NCBI RefSeq assembly: GCF_038561965.1
Contig: NZ_CP139348.1
Location: forward strand, 4,526,001-4,590,000
Reading direction: 5' to 3'
DNA from: Stutzerimonas stutzeri
GTDB lineage: Bacteria; Pseudomonadota; Gammaproteobacteria; Pseudomonadales; Pseudomonadaceae
DNA: 64,000 nt
Shown in pieces: positions 44,268 through 52,703 of this stretch. The position numbers were made by a program, and so were the translations under genes. The stretch's first letter is position 1; each line of letters opens with the position of its first letter. The notes beneath the pieces are model-generated. The model was given only the letters and a program-made list of their open reading frames with translations. It made no database searches and had not been told where the DNA came from.

Positions 44268-45041
44268 ATGCAACGGCGCATCCTCAACACCCTGCTTCCG
44301 CATCGAGCGCAGCGTGACGACGGAAGCGGAAAACGCACTTCCGCCTGGGCGATCCTGCTGTTGTTGCCAGGGCTGGCCTGCGCACAAGGCGGTGCCGATC
44401 TACAGATCCGTCAGGCCGTGGACCAGCACCTGCACGCTGCGCTGCAGCGCGAAGCGAAGCGGCAGGACTGGCAGGGCGCCCGCCTGACCCACGACACCAG
44501 CCTGCCGGCCAGCGCCGCGCGACTGCCCGAATGCGGCGAGCCGCTCCAGATTCGCGAAACAGGCGGCAGCCAGTCGCTGCTCGATCGTCAGCGCCTGACC
44601 ATCCGTTGTGCGCAAGCGAATGGCTGGACGCTGGAAGTCACCAGTCAAACCAGCGTGTGGCTGCCGGCGGTGCATGCCCAGGGCATCATCGAACGCGGGC
44701 AGACGATCGGGCGGGACGACCTCAAGCTCGAGCCGATCAATATCGGCAAGGCCCAGCGCGGTTATTTCAATCGCCTGGAAGAGGTGCAGGGCATGGCCGC
44801 GAAACGACGCATCCGCGCCGGCCAGACACTTACCCCATCGCTGCTGGCGCAGCCACTGGCCGTCAAGCGCGGCCAGCCGGTAAAGATCGTCGCCAGCCAG
44901 GACGGCATCGAGGCATCCACCAGTGGCGAGGCACTGAGCGATGGCCAGCCGGGTGAGGTGATCCGGGTACGCAACGTACGCAGCGGCAAGGTGATCGATG
45001 CGCAGGTGGTGGAAGATGGCGTGGTGACCAGTACGTTCTAG
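44268..45041 (+). CDS. flgA: P-ring assembly chaperone FlgA (lateral)
   Basis: About 257 residues. A signal-like hydrophobic segment (TSAWAILLLLPGLACAQ) lies at residues 26-42, after a basic N-terminus. The SAF-type C-terminal domain contains GIIERGQTIGRDDLKLEPI and VKRGQPVKIVASQDGIEAS. Periplasmic helper for FlgI. Divergent from flgB. The start is uncertain; ATG 44268 is used, and a TTG at 44244 is an alternative. Confidence 0.88.
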   Translation: MQRRILNTLLPHRAQRDDGSGKRTSAWAILLLLPGLACAQGGADLQIRQAVDQHLHAALQREAKRQDWQGARLTHDTSLPASAARLPECGEPLQIRETGGSQSLLDRQRLTIRCAQANGWTLEVTSQTSVWLPAVHAQGIIERGQTIGRDDLKLEPINIGKAQRGYFNRLEEVQGMAAKRRIRAGQTLTPSLLAQPLAVKRGQPVKIVASQDGIEASTSGEALSDGQPGEVIRVRNVRSGKVIDAQVVEDGVVTSTF

Positions 45042-45251
45042 CCGTGACGCTGTATGCGCCCCATCGGCGAACTCTTCCTGATCGCACAGGCCCGACGTGA
45101 GCAGGCCCGGCCCTACGCATTCCAAATGCAAACGCCACATCGAAAAATTTTGACGTCAGGATTTAATCCTTCGCCAGGTGCTGTCGCCTTACCCTTTCAG
45201 CAGGCAGTCAAGCCAGCTCCTAACAGCCCAATCGCACGAAGGATGATCACC

Positions 45252-46091
45252 ATGGCTCTGTCCATTCACACTAACTACTCCGCCCTGACCACCAACACCG
45301 CACTGAACAAGTCCAACAACGCACTGGCCACCAACCAGCAGCGCCTGGGCACTGGTCTGCGCATCAACAGCGCCGCCGACGACGCTGCCGGCCTGCAGAT
45401 TGCCACTCGCCTGAACGCACAGAGCCGTGGCATGGGTGTTGCCATGCGCAACACTGGCGACGCCATCTCCATGCTGCAGACTGCCGAAGGCGCGTTCAGC
45501 GAGATGACTGACATCATGCAGCGCATGAAGGATCTGGCCACTCAGGCTGCGAACGACACTAACAGCGACGACGACCGTACCTCCCTGAAGGCCGAATTCG
45601 ACGAGCTGGGCAAAGAACTAACGAACATTGTCGACAACACCAAGTACGCTGGCGAGGCCCTGTTCGCCGCAGGTGGCAAATTCACCGCGGCCATCACATT
45701 CCAGATCGGTGCCAGCAGTGCCGAAACTATGGAGCTCAACGCCAGCACTAGCCTGACAGCCGTCACCACCGCCATCACCACCGTCAAGGCAGAAGCCCTC
45801 GACGACGCCACTAATGCCGGCAGCGCCATAGATGAGCTGGAAACTGCTCTCGATGCGGTCGGCAGCATGCGCGCCACCCTCGGTGCCAACATCAACCGCC
45901 TGAACCACACCAACAACAACCTGGCCAACATGAAGGACAACACCGAGATGGCCAAGGGCCGGATCATGGATGCTGACTTCGCAGTAGAAAGCGCCAACAT
46001 GAGCAAGAATTCCATGCTCATGCAGTCGGGCATCTCCATGCTCAAGCAAGCCGGCCAGATGCCAGGCATGGTCATGGGCCTCCTGGGCTGA
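45252..46091 (+). CDS. lafA: Lateral flagellin
   Basis: 279 residues from ATG 45252 (MALSIHTNYSALTTNTALNK), with AAGG upstream. Conserved flagellin D0/D1 helices are at both ends (RLGTGLRINSAADDAAGLQIATRL; GRIMDADFAVESANMSKNSML) with only a short central region, as in lateral flagellins (about 280 residues) rather than long polar ones. A strong terminator follows. No obvious sigma-28 promoter at a suitable distance was found by eye. Confidence 0.93.
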   Translation: MALSIHTNYSALTTNTALNKSNNALATNQQRLGTGLRINSAADDAAGLQIATRLNAQSRGMGVAMRNTGDAISMLQTAEGAFSEMTDIMQRMKDLATQAANDTNSDDDRTSLKAEFDELGKELTNIVDNTKYAGEALFAAGGKFTAAITFQIGASSAETMELNASTSLTAVTTAITTVKAEALDDATNAGSAIDELETALDAVGSMRATLGANINRLNHTNNNLANMKDNTEMAKGRIMDADFAVESANMSKNSMLMQSGISMLKQAGQMPGMVMGLLG

Positions 46092-46140
46092 TGATCGCTG
46101 GGTCGGCCAGCACATGGCCGACCTGACTCGCTGCAATGAA

Positions 46141-46169
46141 AAACGCCCCGACTGGTTCGGGGCGTTTTT
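46141..46169 (+). terminator. Rho-independent terminator after lafA
   Basis: Perfect 10-bp stem AAACGCCCCG (46141-46150) / CGGGGCGTTT (46158-46167) with a 7-nt loop and a T-run, 50 bp after the flagellin stop. Strong and symmetrical. Confidence 0.93.
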
Positions 46170-46463
46170 GTTCGTGCGTTAGAAACACCGCCATCCGACT
46201 AATGGCTATTACCGATCAAAACCCCAAAAAACGCACTAGCGCTCCCCTCCAAAGCCGCGCACGACGCGACCTCCAGCGACTTTCAATAGTGACTACCAGG
46301 TCGAAAAAGCACCTAAAGATGTCACATGGCCATCATAGACGACAGCTATGAGCCTGATTAGTTCTCTTGTAAGTTCAAAAAAACGGCGTCAACATACTGC
46401 CTACTGGTTCGCGTTTTACTATTGCTCGCTATCACACTAATACCATCCGCTTCTCAGGGCACC
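46170..46463 (+). other. Intergenic region before the ToxR-like regulator
   Basis: No gene is supported between the flagellin terminator and the regulator. The stretch is visibly richer in A+T than its neighbours and probably holds the promoter for the regulator pair, but no specific site is recognised. Confidence 0.4.
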
Positions 46464-47291
46464 ATGACTTCATCTCTGACCATGAAGGCCACCGATGGCA
46501 CTGTCTGTCCGCTCCTGAAGAGTGGTCGCGAAGGCTGCCTGGTTCGCTTCGATCGCTCCCTCTATCAGCTGTCGCTTTCCACCGGCGATGCGGTAGAAAA
46601 AGTAGACCTTGGATTTTCCGGTAGTCGGGTTCTGGAACGCCTGCTGCAAGTGCCCGGCGAGGTCGTTTCGCGCGAGGAACTGCTGAGCTACGCGTGGCAG
46701 GAACGTGTGGTTGGTCAGGGCAGCCTGAACCAGCAGATCTACACCCTGCGCCAGGTGCTGGGCGATGCTGACAGCCAGATCATCCAGACCCTGCCGCGCC
46801 GGGGCTACCTGTTCAACCCGAACTACCTCGTCAGCGTCGAGAATGCCCCGCTGCAACCTGCTCCGATACACGCCGAACAGCCTACGACGGCACTGCCGCT
46901 CCCACATCAGGCACCGCGGCGCTCTACTTGGCTCGCGCCGACGATGCTCGGGACTGCTGTAGCGCTACTGCTGGGGATCGTCGCTTTGGGGTATCGCTTC
47001 ATGCATGCGCCCAAGGGTTCGCTGACCTACACCCATTCCATCGGCCAGCTCGAAGTGCTGTACGTGGAAAAGAGCCAGCAGATGCTGGACAAGATGATGC
47101 AGGAGACCCGCCTGCTGGTGGCCAGCGTTGCCGGCATGAGTTCGCGTCCGGGTCGCCTGATCGTGAACATGTCCCCAGGCTTCTACGAGCTGCGCTGCCT
47201 GCAAAACGATGGCCGGATCAACTGGCTGAAGGTTCACCGTAGCCAAGTGAACGCGATTCCGAACGAAACACTGCAAGGGTGTCTGCGATGA
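46464..47291 (+). CDS. ToxR/CadC-like membrane-bound regulator (LafZ-like)
   Basis: 275 residues. An N-terminal winged helix of the OmpR/CadC type occupies about residues 25-125 (GSRVLERLLQVPGEVVSREELLSYAW; SLNQQIYTLRQVLGD; IIQTLPRRGYLF). A proline-rich linker is followed by one membrane helix (near 160-180) and a periplasmic domain of about 90 residues. DNA binding is therefore tied to a periplasmic signal. Flag-2 clusters carry a putative membrane regulator named lafZ next to the flagellin gene, and this is likely its counterpart. The start is placed at ATG 46464; a TTG at 46422 is possible. Confidence 0.83.
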   Translation: MTSSLTMKATDGTVCPLLKSGREGCLVRFDRSLYQLSLSTGDAVEKVDLGFSGSRVLERLLQVPGEVVSREELLSYAWQERVVGQGSLNQQIYTLRQVLGDADSQIIQTLPRRGYLFNPNYLVSVENAPLQPAPIHAEQPTTALPLPHQAPRRSTWLAPTMLGTAVALLLGIVALGYRFMHAPKGSLTYTHSIGQLEVLYVEKSQQMLDKMMQETRLLVASVAGMSSRPGRLIVNMSPGFYELRCLQNDGRINWLKVHRSQVNAIPNETLQGCLR

Positions 47292-47770
47292 ATTCCTCTT
47301 TCGAGACCGGCACGGCGAGCAAACGCATGCTGCGCGTGATGGTGCCGACTGCATTGGCGCTATGGGCCTTCGTTGCGATGGGCACGACCACCAACTACAG
47401 CGCCAACCTCGACGGACGATATTCCTCGACTGGCCAGGTACTGCTTAGCAATGGTCAGCTGTCTCCGGTCAGCCAGAGCGTGGTGTTCACCGACGGTCGC
47501 TTCTATTCCATGACACGCAACAGCGAAGCCATCGCCGAAGCGTCCGGCCGGGTCGAAACCGATTTTCTCGGTCGTGCGCGACTGATCGTTGAGCAAGGCG
47601 AGATCAGCGGCTTAAGCGCTGCCAGCGAACTGGATGACGAGCTGATCTTCAATCTGTTCTATGGCAAACACAAAGGTGCACGCATCACCCTGGAGCAGGT
47701 GGGCGCCTGCCTCTATGGCATCGAAACACAACAGGTCTACTGCGCCGATCATCTGGTTGCTCATCGCTGA
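47288..47770 (+). CDS. Small membrane/periplasmic partner of the ToxR-like regulator
   Basis: 160 residues, start overlapping the regulator stop (ATGA). One N-terminal membrane helix (RVMVPTALALWAFVAMG) and a periplasmic beta-rich domain (SANLDGRYSSTGQVLLSNGQLSPVSQ...). No family was recognised. The layout (membrane winged-helix regulator followed by a translationally coupled small single-pass periplasmic protein) is that of ToxR-ToxS, TcpP-TcpH and similar pairs, so it may stabilise or tune the regulator. Confidence 0.75.
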   Translation: MNSSFETGTASKRMLRVMVPTALALWAFVAMGTTTNYSANLDGRYSSTGQVLLSNGQLSPVSQSVVFTDGRFYSMTRNSEAIAEASGRVETDFLGRARLIVEQGEISGLSAASELDDELIFNLFYGKHKGARITLEQVGACLYGIETQQVYCADHLVAHR

Positions 47771-47811
47771 CACCAAGCAGCGCACGGGCAGCCGTGCGCC
47801 GCGTGCGATGA

Positions 47812-48756
47812 TCAAATCCCGGCGCCATCCGGGCCGCTGTAGCTGGCGCCCTTCTCGGAGAAACGCACCTTGCCGTAGCTGTCGCCGAACAGCTCCTTGT
47901 ATAGCGACTCCGCCGAATCGGTCAGCAAAAGGATTTCCACCCGTCTGTTGGCACCGTCTTCCGGCGTATCAGGGCGCAGGGGCATGACGTCCGCCTGCGC
48001 GGTAACCTGCAATACCGACCGACTCGGCAAGCCGGCACCCACCAGCACGTTGCGCGCACGCAAGGCGCGGTCACCGGACAGATTCCAGTTGTCATAGCCT
48101 GATTGCAGCCGGTACGGCGTGGCATCGGTGTGGCCGCTGATGATCAACTTGTTCTCGACCTTGGCCAGCACGCCAGCCAGCACACCGAGCAGCCGCGCGA
48201 AATGCGGATTGAGCACGGCGCTGCCGCGCTGGAACATGAAGCGTTGCTGGTCATCCTTGATCAGGATACGCAGCCCCTGCGGCACCACGTCGACTTCCAG
48301 GTTCGCCAAGGCATCAACCTGCCCGGCAACCTCCTGCATCAGTGCCGCCAACGCCTGCAGCTCGGCCGTCGAAGCATAGCGGCGGCTGCCGACCTCGGAT
48401 GTTTCGCCCTCCCTTCCCGCAGTCTCGACACGCTGACGCTCTGGCTCATCCTCATCCCGCGCCTGTCGCACCGGCACGCCATCGAGTTCCAGCGGCGAGG
48501 TGCTGGTGCCATCGAAGATCCCGGCACCGCCATCGACCAGCGGATTGCTCTCCTGCTCACCGAAAGCCGGATTGGTCAGGTTCATCTGCGGCTGAATGAT
48601 CCACAGCACCATGAACAACGCCATCATCGCCAGGGTGAAGTCGGCGAAGGCCACCTTCCAGGCACCGCCATGTTCGTCGTCGTGGCCCTTCTTGCCGCGA
48701 CGCTTGATGATGATCTCGTGCTCGCCGCCTGCGCCGCCCTTGCCTCTGCTTCTCAT
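47812..48756 (-). CDS. lafU: Lateral flagellar stator MotB (LafU)
   Basis: 314 residues. N-terminal membrane helix with the proton-carrying aspartate (AFADFTLAMMALFMVLWI), then a linker, then an OmpA-like peptidoglycan-binding domain (IISGHTDATPY..NWNLSGDRALRARNVL). Anchors the stator around the motor. Last gene of the fliD-to-motB operon. Probably proton-driven, as lateral motors are, but the ion cannot be proven from sequence. Confidence 0.93.
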   Translation of the reverse strand: MRSRGKGGAGGEHEIIIKRRGKKGHDDEHGGAWKVAFADFTLAMMALFMVLWIIQPQMNLTNPAFGEQESNPLVDGGAGIFDGTSTSPLELDGVPVRQARDEDEPERQRVETAGREGETSEVGSRRYASTAELQALAALMQEVAGQVDALANLEVDVVPQGLRILIKDDQQRFMFQRGSAVLNPHFARLLGVLAGVLAKVENKLIISGHTDATPYRLQSGYDNWNLSGDRALRARNVLVGAGLPSRSVLQVTAQADVMPLRPDTPEDGANRRVEILLLTDSAESLYKELFGDSYGKVRFSEKGASYSGPDGAGI

Positions 48757-49625
48757 GCGGCGTCCCTTTCTTCCTCATACTGGGTGACCCATTTTTCCAG
48801 CTGGCGGAAAGCGGGCTTGACGTCCTGCTCGATCAGCTTGCGGCCGGCGTCCACCGCCAGCAGCGTGGGCTTGCCGGCAACATGGGCGACCAGCGTGGTG
48901 CGTACGCATTCGAGCGCCGACAGCTCGGTCTTGATGCGCTGGCTCATGGCATTGGAGAGAGGCTCCATCAGGCAGTAGCAGAAGAAGATGCCGAGAAAGG
49001 TGCCGACCAGCGCCGCAGCCACATGAGCGCCAATTTCCGCGACGCTGCCGCCGATGCTGCCCATGGTGATGATGATGCCCATGATCGCCGCGAGAATCCC
49101 GAAACCCGGCATCGCTTCACCGATCTTGTGCAGCGAACGCGCCGGCTGCAGCAGGGCGTGTTCCATGGCTTCGAGTTCCTGCTCGAGGAAGCCTTCCAGC
49201 TCATGGGCCGTGATCTTGCCCATGGCCATCAGGCGGAAGTTGTCGGCGATGAAGGCCATCAGGTTCTTTTCCTGAAGGATCAGCGGATAGCGCAGGAACA
49301 GGTCGCTCTGGTCAGGCTCCTCGATGTGCGAATCGAGCACCTTGAGGCCGCCCACGTCGACCATCTCCAGCAGTTCATAAAGCAGCATCAGCAACTGGCG
49401 CTGGAATTCCTCGCCGCGGCGCTGGTAGGCGAAAACGCCCTTGATCTGATGCAGCATCTCGATCAGCACTTCTTTCGGGTTACCCACGACCAGGCTACCG
49501 AGTGCCGCGCCGACAATGATGACGACCTCGGCCGGCTGCCAGAGCATGCGCATGTCGCCGTTGGCCATGGCGTAGCCGCCCAGCACGCAACCGATGATGA
49601 TGAACGCACCTATTACTTTCTGCAT
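48753..49625 (-). CDS. lafT: Lateral flagellar stator MotA (LafT)
   Basis: 290 residues with four membrane helices and the characteristic GFGILAAIMGIIITMGSIGG stretch. A large cytoplasmic loop follows the second helix. It torques FliG. Overlaps motB by 4 nt. Confidence 0.93.
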   Translation of the reverse strand: MQKVIGAFIIIGCVLGGYAMANGDMRMLWQPAEVVIIVGAALGSLVVGNPKEVLIEMLHQIKGVFAYQRRGEEFQRQLLMLLYELLEMVDVGGLKVLDSHIEEPDQSDLFLRYPLILQEKNLMAFIADNFRLMAMGKITAHELEGFLEQELEAMEHALLQPARSLHKIGEAMPGFGILAAIMGIIITMGSIGGSVAEIGAHVAAALVGTFLGIFFCYCLMEPLSNAMSQRIKTELSALECVRTTLVAHVAGKPTLLAVDAGRKLIEQDVKPAFRQLEKWVTQYEEERDAA

Positions 49626-49629
49626 GACG

Positions 49630-50364
49630 TTACTGACTTCTCTCGGTTAGGAATCGGCAGGCCTTGCCGATTGCCTGTTTGCTCAACTGACAGACCCGGG
49701 CATCGCTGACTTCCAGCACCAGGGCAATTTCTTTCAGGCTCAGTTCGTGCTGGTAGTACAGCGTGAGCACCAGCCGTTCGCGCTCGTCCAGCCGCGCCAG
49801 CGCCTGTGCAAGCAGGCGCTCCTTGATCAAACGCTCCTCGAACAGCTCGGCAGTGTCGGGGAAATGTTCATGGCCGCTCTGCAACAGCTCATCGAGGCTC
49901 TCGATGGCTTCGGACGAGTCGGCCCAGAGGAAGGCCTGGTAATCCTTTTCATTCAGCCCGGTGAATGCCTTGATCTCCTCGTCGCTGGGGCTGTGGCCGA
50001 GCTGACGGGTGAGCTCGCGAATTGCGTCGCGCACCTTGTGCGCCTGCTGTCTGACCTGACGTGGCCGCCAGTCCTGACGGCGCAGCTCATCGAGAATGGC
50101 GCCGCGGATGCGCAAGGCGGCGAAGCGGCCGAACTGCTCGTCCGGTTCGCCGTAGCGGCGCAGGCCTTCAAGCAGCCCGATCATGCCGATCTGCTCCATG
50201 TCCTCGCGGTCGAGCACCTGATTCGCCTGCAGCGAAAGCTGGCGCACGATGCGCTTGACCAGTGGCAGATACTGCATCAGCCAGCGCTGTTCGGCGCCCG
50301 GAGCGAATAGAGCGGGGCTCGCCGGGCTGGCGGCGTAGTAGTCGACGGAACAGGTGGCGTTCAT
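49630..50364 (-). CDS. lafS: Flagellar sigma-28 factor FliA (LafS)
   Basis: 244 residues, sigma-70 family: LVKRIVRQLSLQANQVLDREDMEQIGMIGLLEGLRRY (region 2), RIRGAILDELRRQDWRPRQVRQ (region 3) and LVLTLYYQHELSLKEIALVLEVSDARVCQL (region 4), all typical of FliA. Should transcribe late lateral genes such as the flagellin, with FlgM as its anti-sigma factor. Read together with fliL and motAB. Confidence 0.94.
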   Translation of the reverse strand: MNATCSVDYYAASPASPALFAPGAEQRWLMQYLPLVKRIVRQLSLQANQVLDREDMEQIGMIGLLEGLRRYGEPDEQFGRFAALRIRGAILDELRRQDWRPRQVRQQAHKVRDAIRELTRQLGHSPSDEEIKAFTGLNEKDYQAFLWADSSEAIESLDELLQSGHEHFPDTAELFEERLIKERLLAQALARLDERERLVLTLYYQHELSLKEIALVLEVSDARVCQLSKQAIGKACRFLTERSQ

Positions 50365-50375
50365 GGCGCGGGCCT

Positions 50376-50825
50376 TTATTGAACGATCATCTTGTTGACC
50401 AGGACATGGCGGAACGGCACCACGGCATTCTTGCTGGCAAAGTCGGCGAACAATGCTTCCTCCAGACGTGTCTGCAGTTCGCCAATCGGCATGGCGCGCA
50501 GGTCGGCGAACTTCAGCCCAGAGAGGTAGCTGACCACCGAGTTGCGCACCAGCGGCTCGACTTGCTCGAACTTCTTCGGCTCGTCCGATGCCTGCGCCTG
50601 CAACGCCAGGTCGAGCACGAAATAACGCTCGCGGCCATCCCCTCGCAGGCTGACGATGACCTTGGATACCGGATAGAACTGGTACTCCACCGGCTCGATG
50701 GTTTCGGCGACTACCTCGCCGCCAGCCATGCCGGGCTTGAGCAGCCAGTAGGCGGCACCCACCCCACCGGCAACGGTGATGACATTGAGGAGCAGCATCA
50801 GAAGAACCAGACGGGGCGTCGACAT
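50376..50825 (-). CDS. lafF: Flagellar basal-body associated protein FliL (LafF)
   Basis: 149 residues from ATG 50825. One membrane helix (LVLLMLLLNVITVAGGVGAAYWLL) and a periplasmic FliL domain (YQFYPVSKVIVSLRG..RYFVLDLALQ). Supports the stator units in swarming motors. Located between fliK and fliA, as in lateral operons. Confidence 0.88.
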   Translation of the reverse strand: MSTPRLVLLMLLLNVITVAGGVGAAYWLLKPGMAGGEVVAETIEPVEYQFYPVSKVIVSLRGDGRERYFVLDLALQAQASDEPKKFEQVEPLVRNSVVSYLSGLKFADLRAMPIGELQTRLEEALFADFASKNAVVPFRHVLVNKMIVQ

Positions 50826-50861
50826 AACCAATTCACAATCCTGTAGTTGAAGTTGAGCCGG

Positions 50862-52004
50862 TCAGACCGTGACCAGTACATCGTTGCCGCGACCGGCCGA
50901 ACGCCCGGTTCCAGCCCCTGGCACGGCTGCGCTCGCCGGTGTGGTTGCGGCGAGTACCGCATCGCCTTGATGCCCTGGCTGCGACTGACCCTGACGGCCC
51001 GACTGGCCGTCGGCACCAACCTGCACGTTGACCTGTACGAAGTGCTGCGCCACCAGCTCCTGGCGCAGACGGTCACTGGTCTGCTGCAGCAGGCGCGCCA
51101 CATCTGCATGGGCTGCACTGAGCTGCACGGTGAGGCGACCGGACTCATGGCTGAGATGGATCTCCATGCTGCCCAGCTCGGGCGGGTCGAGGCGAATGGT
51201 CGCGCTCTGCTGACGTTGCTGCAGTTGGATTTCGACGTGTTCGCGCAGCGCGTGGAGCATCTGCTCGCCCCACTTGGCCTCCGGTGCTTGCAGCTTGAGC
51301 AGGCGTTCGGCGCCCTGAGCTACGCTGCTAGCCGGGCGATCAGACAACAGCGGCACTGACTGGCTGCCATCATCAATGCTGGCGAGTTCCCGCAGTTGCT
51401 CGACCGGCAGGTCTGCGCCGAGATCGCTTCCTGCTGCACCGACGGCCAGCAGGCTCAACGCTGCACCGGGCTCGATGGCCGGACGCACGACCGGTGCAGC
51501 GGGCATCAGCCGGTCGGCGAGCTGCTCGGTCGCTTGCTGGCCCGGCAGGCCAGCGGGCAACGGGGTCACCCGGCCCTGCGATTGTGCTTCGATGACCTCG
51601 GCGGCCTGGCCATCTGGCGCGGCGTCTGATGGTTGGGGCGCCACTGGCCAGCCCAGTTGAACCGCCGCCTCACGTGCCTGAACCTGCACCTGCTGCTGAT
51701 CGAGCATACCCAGCAGCCACTGCTCGGCCGGACCTTGCTCGGCAGCTTCGTCGATACCCGCCTCGGCAACCATTTCCACAAGCGCGGACGGCAACAGCGG
51801 GTCCTGCTCCGCCGGGAGCTGTGGCAGCGTATCCATGTCCAGATCCGCGGCTGCACCCAGCATGCGCGCACGAAAATCTATGGCGAAGCCGGTTTGGCCG
51901 TCTGCCGCTCGCGCAGCCGCATGACCGCTTAGCGAGGCCGGACGCGGCGGTTGCGTCAACGCTTCCGCCACTGCGGCTGGGGCCGAAGCCGAGATCAACT
52001 GCAT
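50862..52004 (-). CDS. lafE: Hook-length control protein FliK (LafE)
   Basis: About 380 residues from ATG 52004, which overlaps the lafX stop. Low-complexity, Ala/Gln/Pro-rich N-terminal two thirds. The C-terminal Flg_hook domain is recognisable (ALREHVEIQLQQRQQSATIRLDPPELGSMEIHL). It measures hook length and switches export to filament proteins. Confidence 0.88.
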   Translation of the reverse strand: MQLISASAPAAVAEALTQPPRPASLSGHAAARAADGQTGFAIDFRARMLGAAADLDMDTLPQLPAEQDPLLPSALVEMVAEAGIDEAAEQGPAEQWLLGMLDQQQVQVQAREAAVQLGWPVAPQPSDAAPDGQAAEVIEAQSQGRVTPLPAGLPGQQATEQLADRLMPAAPVVRPAIEPGAALSLLAVGAAGSDLGADLPVEQLRELASIDDGSQSVPLLSDRPASSVAQGAERLLKLQAPEAKWGEQMLHALREHVEIQLQQRQQSATIRLDPPELGSMEIHLSHESGRLTVQLSAAHADVARLLQQTSDRLRQELVAQHFVQVNVQVGADGQSGRQGQSQPGHQGDAVLAATTPASAAVPGAGTGRSAGRGNDVLVTV

Positions 52005-52324
52005 CACCTGCCGTCTCCCGCCTGGTACATGTCGATTCGTTGATAGGCCGAACGCCCTTCGGCGTACTCCAGGTGATTCACCAGCAGCAGGCGCAAGCGC
52101 TCGCACTCCTCGCCACACGCCTTTAACGCCTGCCCGTGCAAGCGCTTGAGCTGCTGCCTGGCGGCCTTTACAGACTCATCCTGCGGCACGCGCGGGAGCT
52201 GTTCGAGGCATTGGCGGATCGCCTGGTCGACCTCGCCAACAGCGCGCCAGTCCTGGGCCTGCACTGCCGCGGCCAGCCGTCCGTGCAACGCCCGCAAGCG
52301 CTGCTCATCACTTGCGTGCGGCAC
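52004..52324 (-). CDS. lafX: LafX-like small flagellar protein
   Basis: 106 residues from a GTG at 52324, inside the end of fliS, with GGGAGG 6 nt upstream. Predicted helical (LRALHGRLAAAVQAQDWRAVGEV; LKRLHGQALKACGEECERLRLLLVNHL). A gene called lafX of unknown function lies at this position, between lafC and lafE, in lateral clusters. The name is by position. Confidence 0.7.
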   Translation of the reverse strand: MPHASDEQRLRALHGRLAAAVQAQDWRAVGEVDQAIRQCLEQLPRVPQDESVKAARQQLKRLHGQALKACGEECERLRLLLVNHLEYAEGRSAYQRIDMYQAGDGR

Positions 52325-52703
52325 TGACACCCTCCCAACCTTCACGCAGGGTGCCAAGCAGGTTCACCACCTCGTCCAGCCCTTCCAGCGACAGCGTCAC
52401 GCTGACGTCGGACAGGCGGTAGATGCAGTACTCGTAGAGCCGCGCCAGTCCCTGCACGACTTCGCCACCGCCTTCCTCATCCAGCGCGCCATTGAGACCG
52501 TTGAGGATGTTCATGCACTTTTCAAGCGAGGCGCCCTTCTGCTGGTAGCGCTTGTGCTCGATGTGGCCGCGCGCGCGGGCCAGCTCGTCGAGCAGGCCAT
52601 CCATCAGCACCAGCACCAGCTCATAGGGCGACGCCGAAGCGGCACGCGCCTCGAGATCCACCGCGCGGTAGCTGTCGTAACTGTCGTTGGGGAGGTAGGT
52701 CAT
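52308..52703 (-). CDS. lafC: Flagellin chaperone FliS (LafC)
   Basis: 131 residues with the FliS pattern (RAVDLEARAASASPYELVLVLMDGLLDELARARGHIE; the helical LDEVVNLLGTLREGWEGV end). Keeps flagellin unfolded for export. Overlaps the fliD start region by one base and lafX by 17 bp. Confidence 0.9.
   Translation of the reverse strand: MTYLPNDSYDSYRAVDLEARAASASPYELVLVLMDGLLDELARARGHIEHKRYQQKGASLEKCMNILNGLNGALDEEGGGEVVQGLARLYEYCIYRLSDVSVTLSLEGLDEVVNLLGTLREGWEGVSAARK

Noticed and set aside
45208..45251. Sigma-28 promoter (TCAAG...GCCCAATC) before the flagellin
   Set aside because: The match is partial, the spacer is short, and transcription would begin almost at the start codon.
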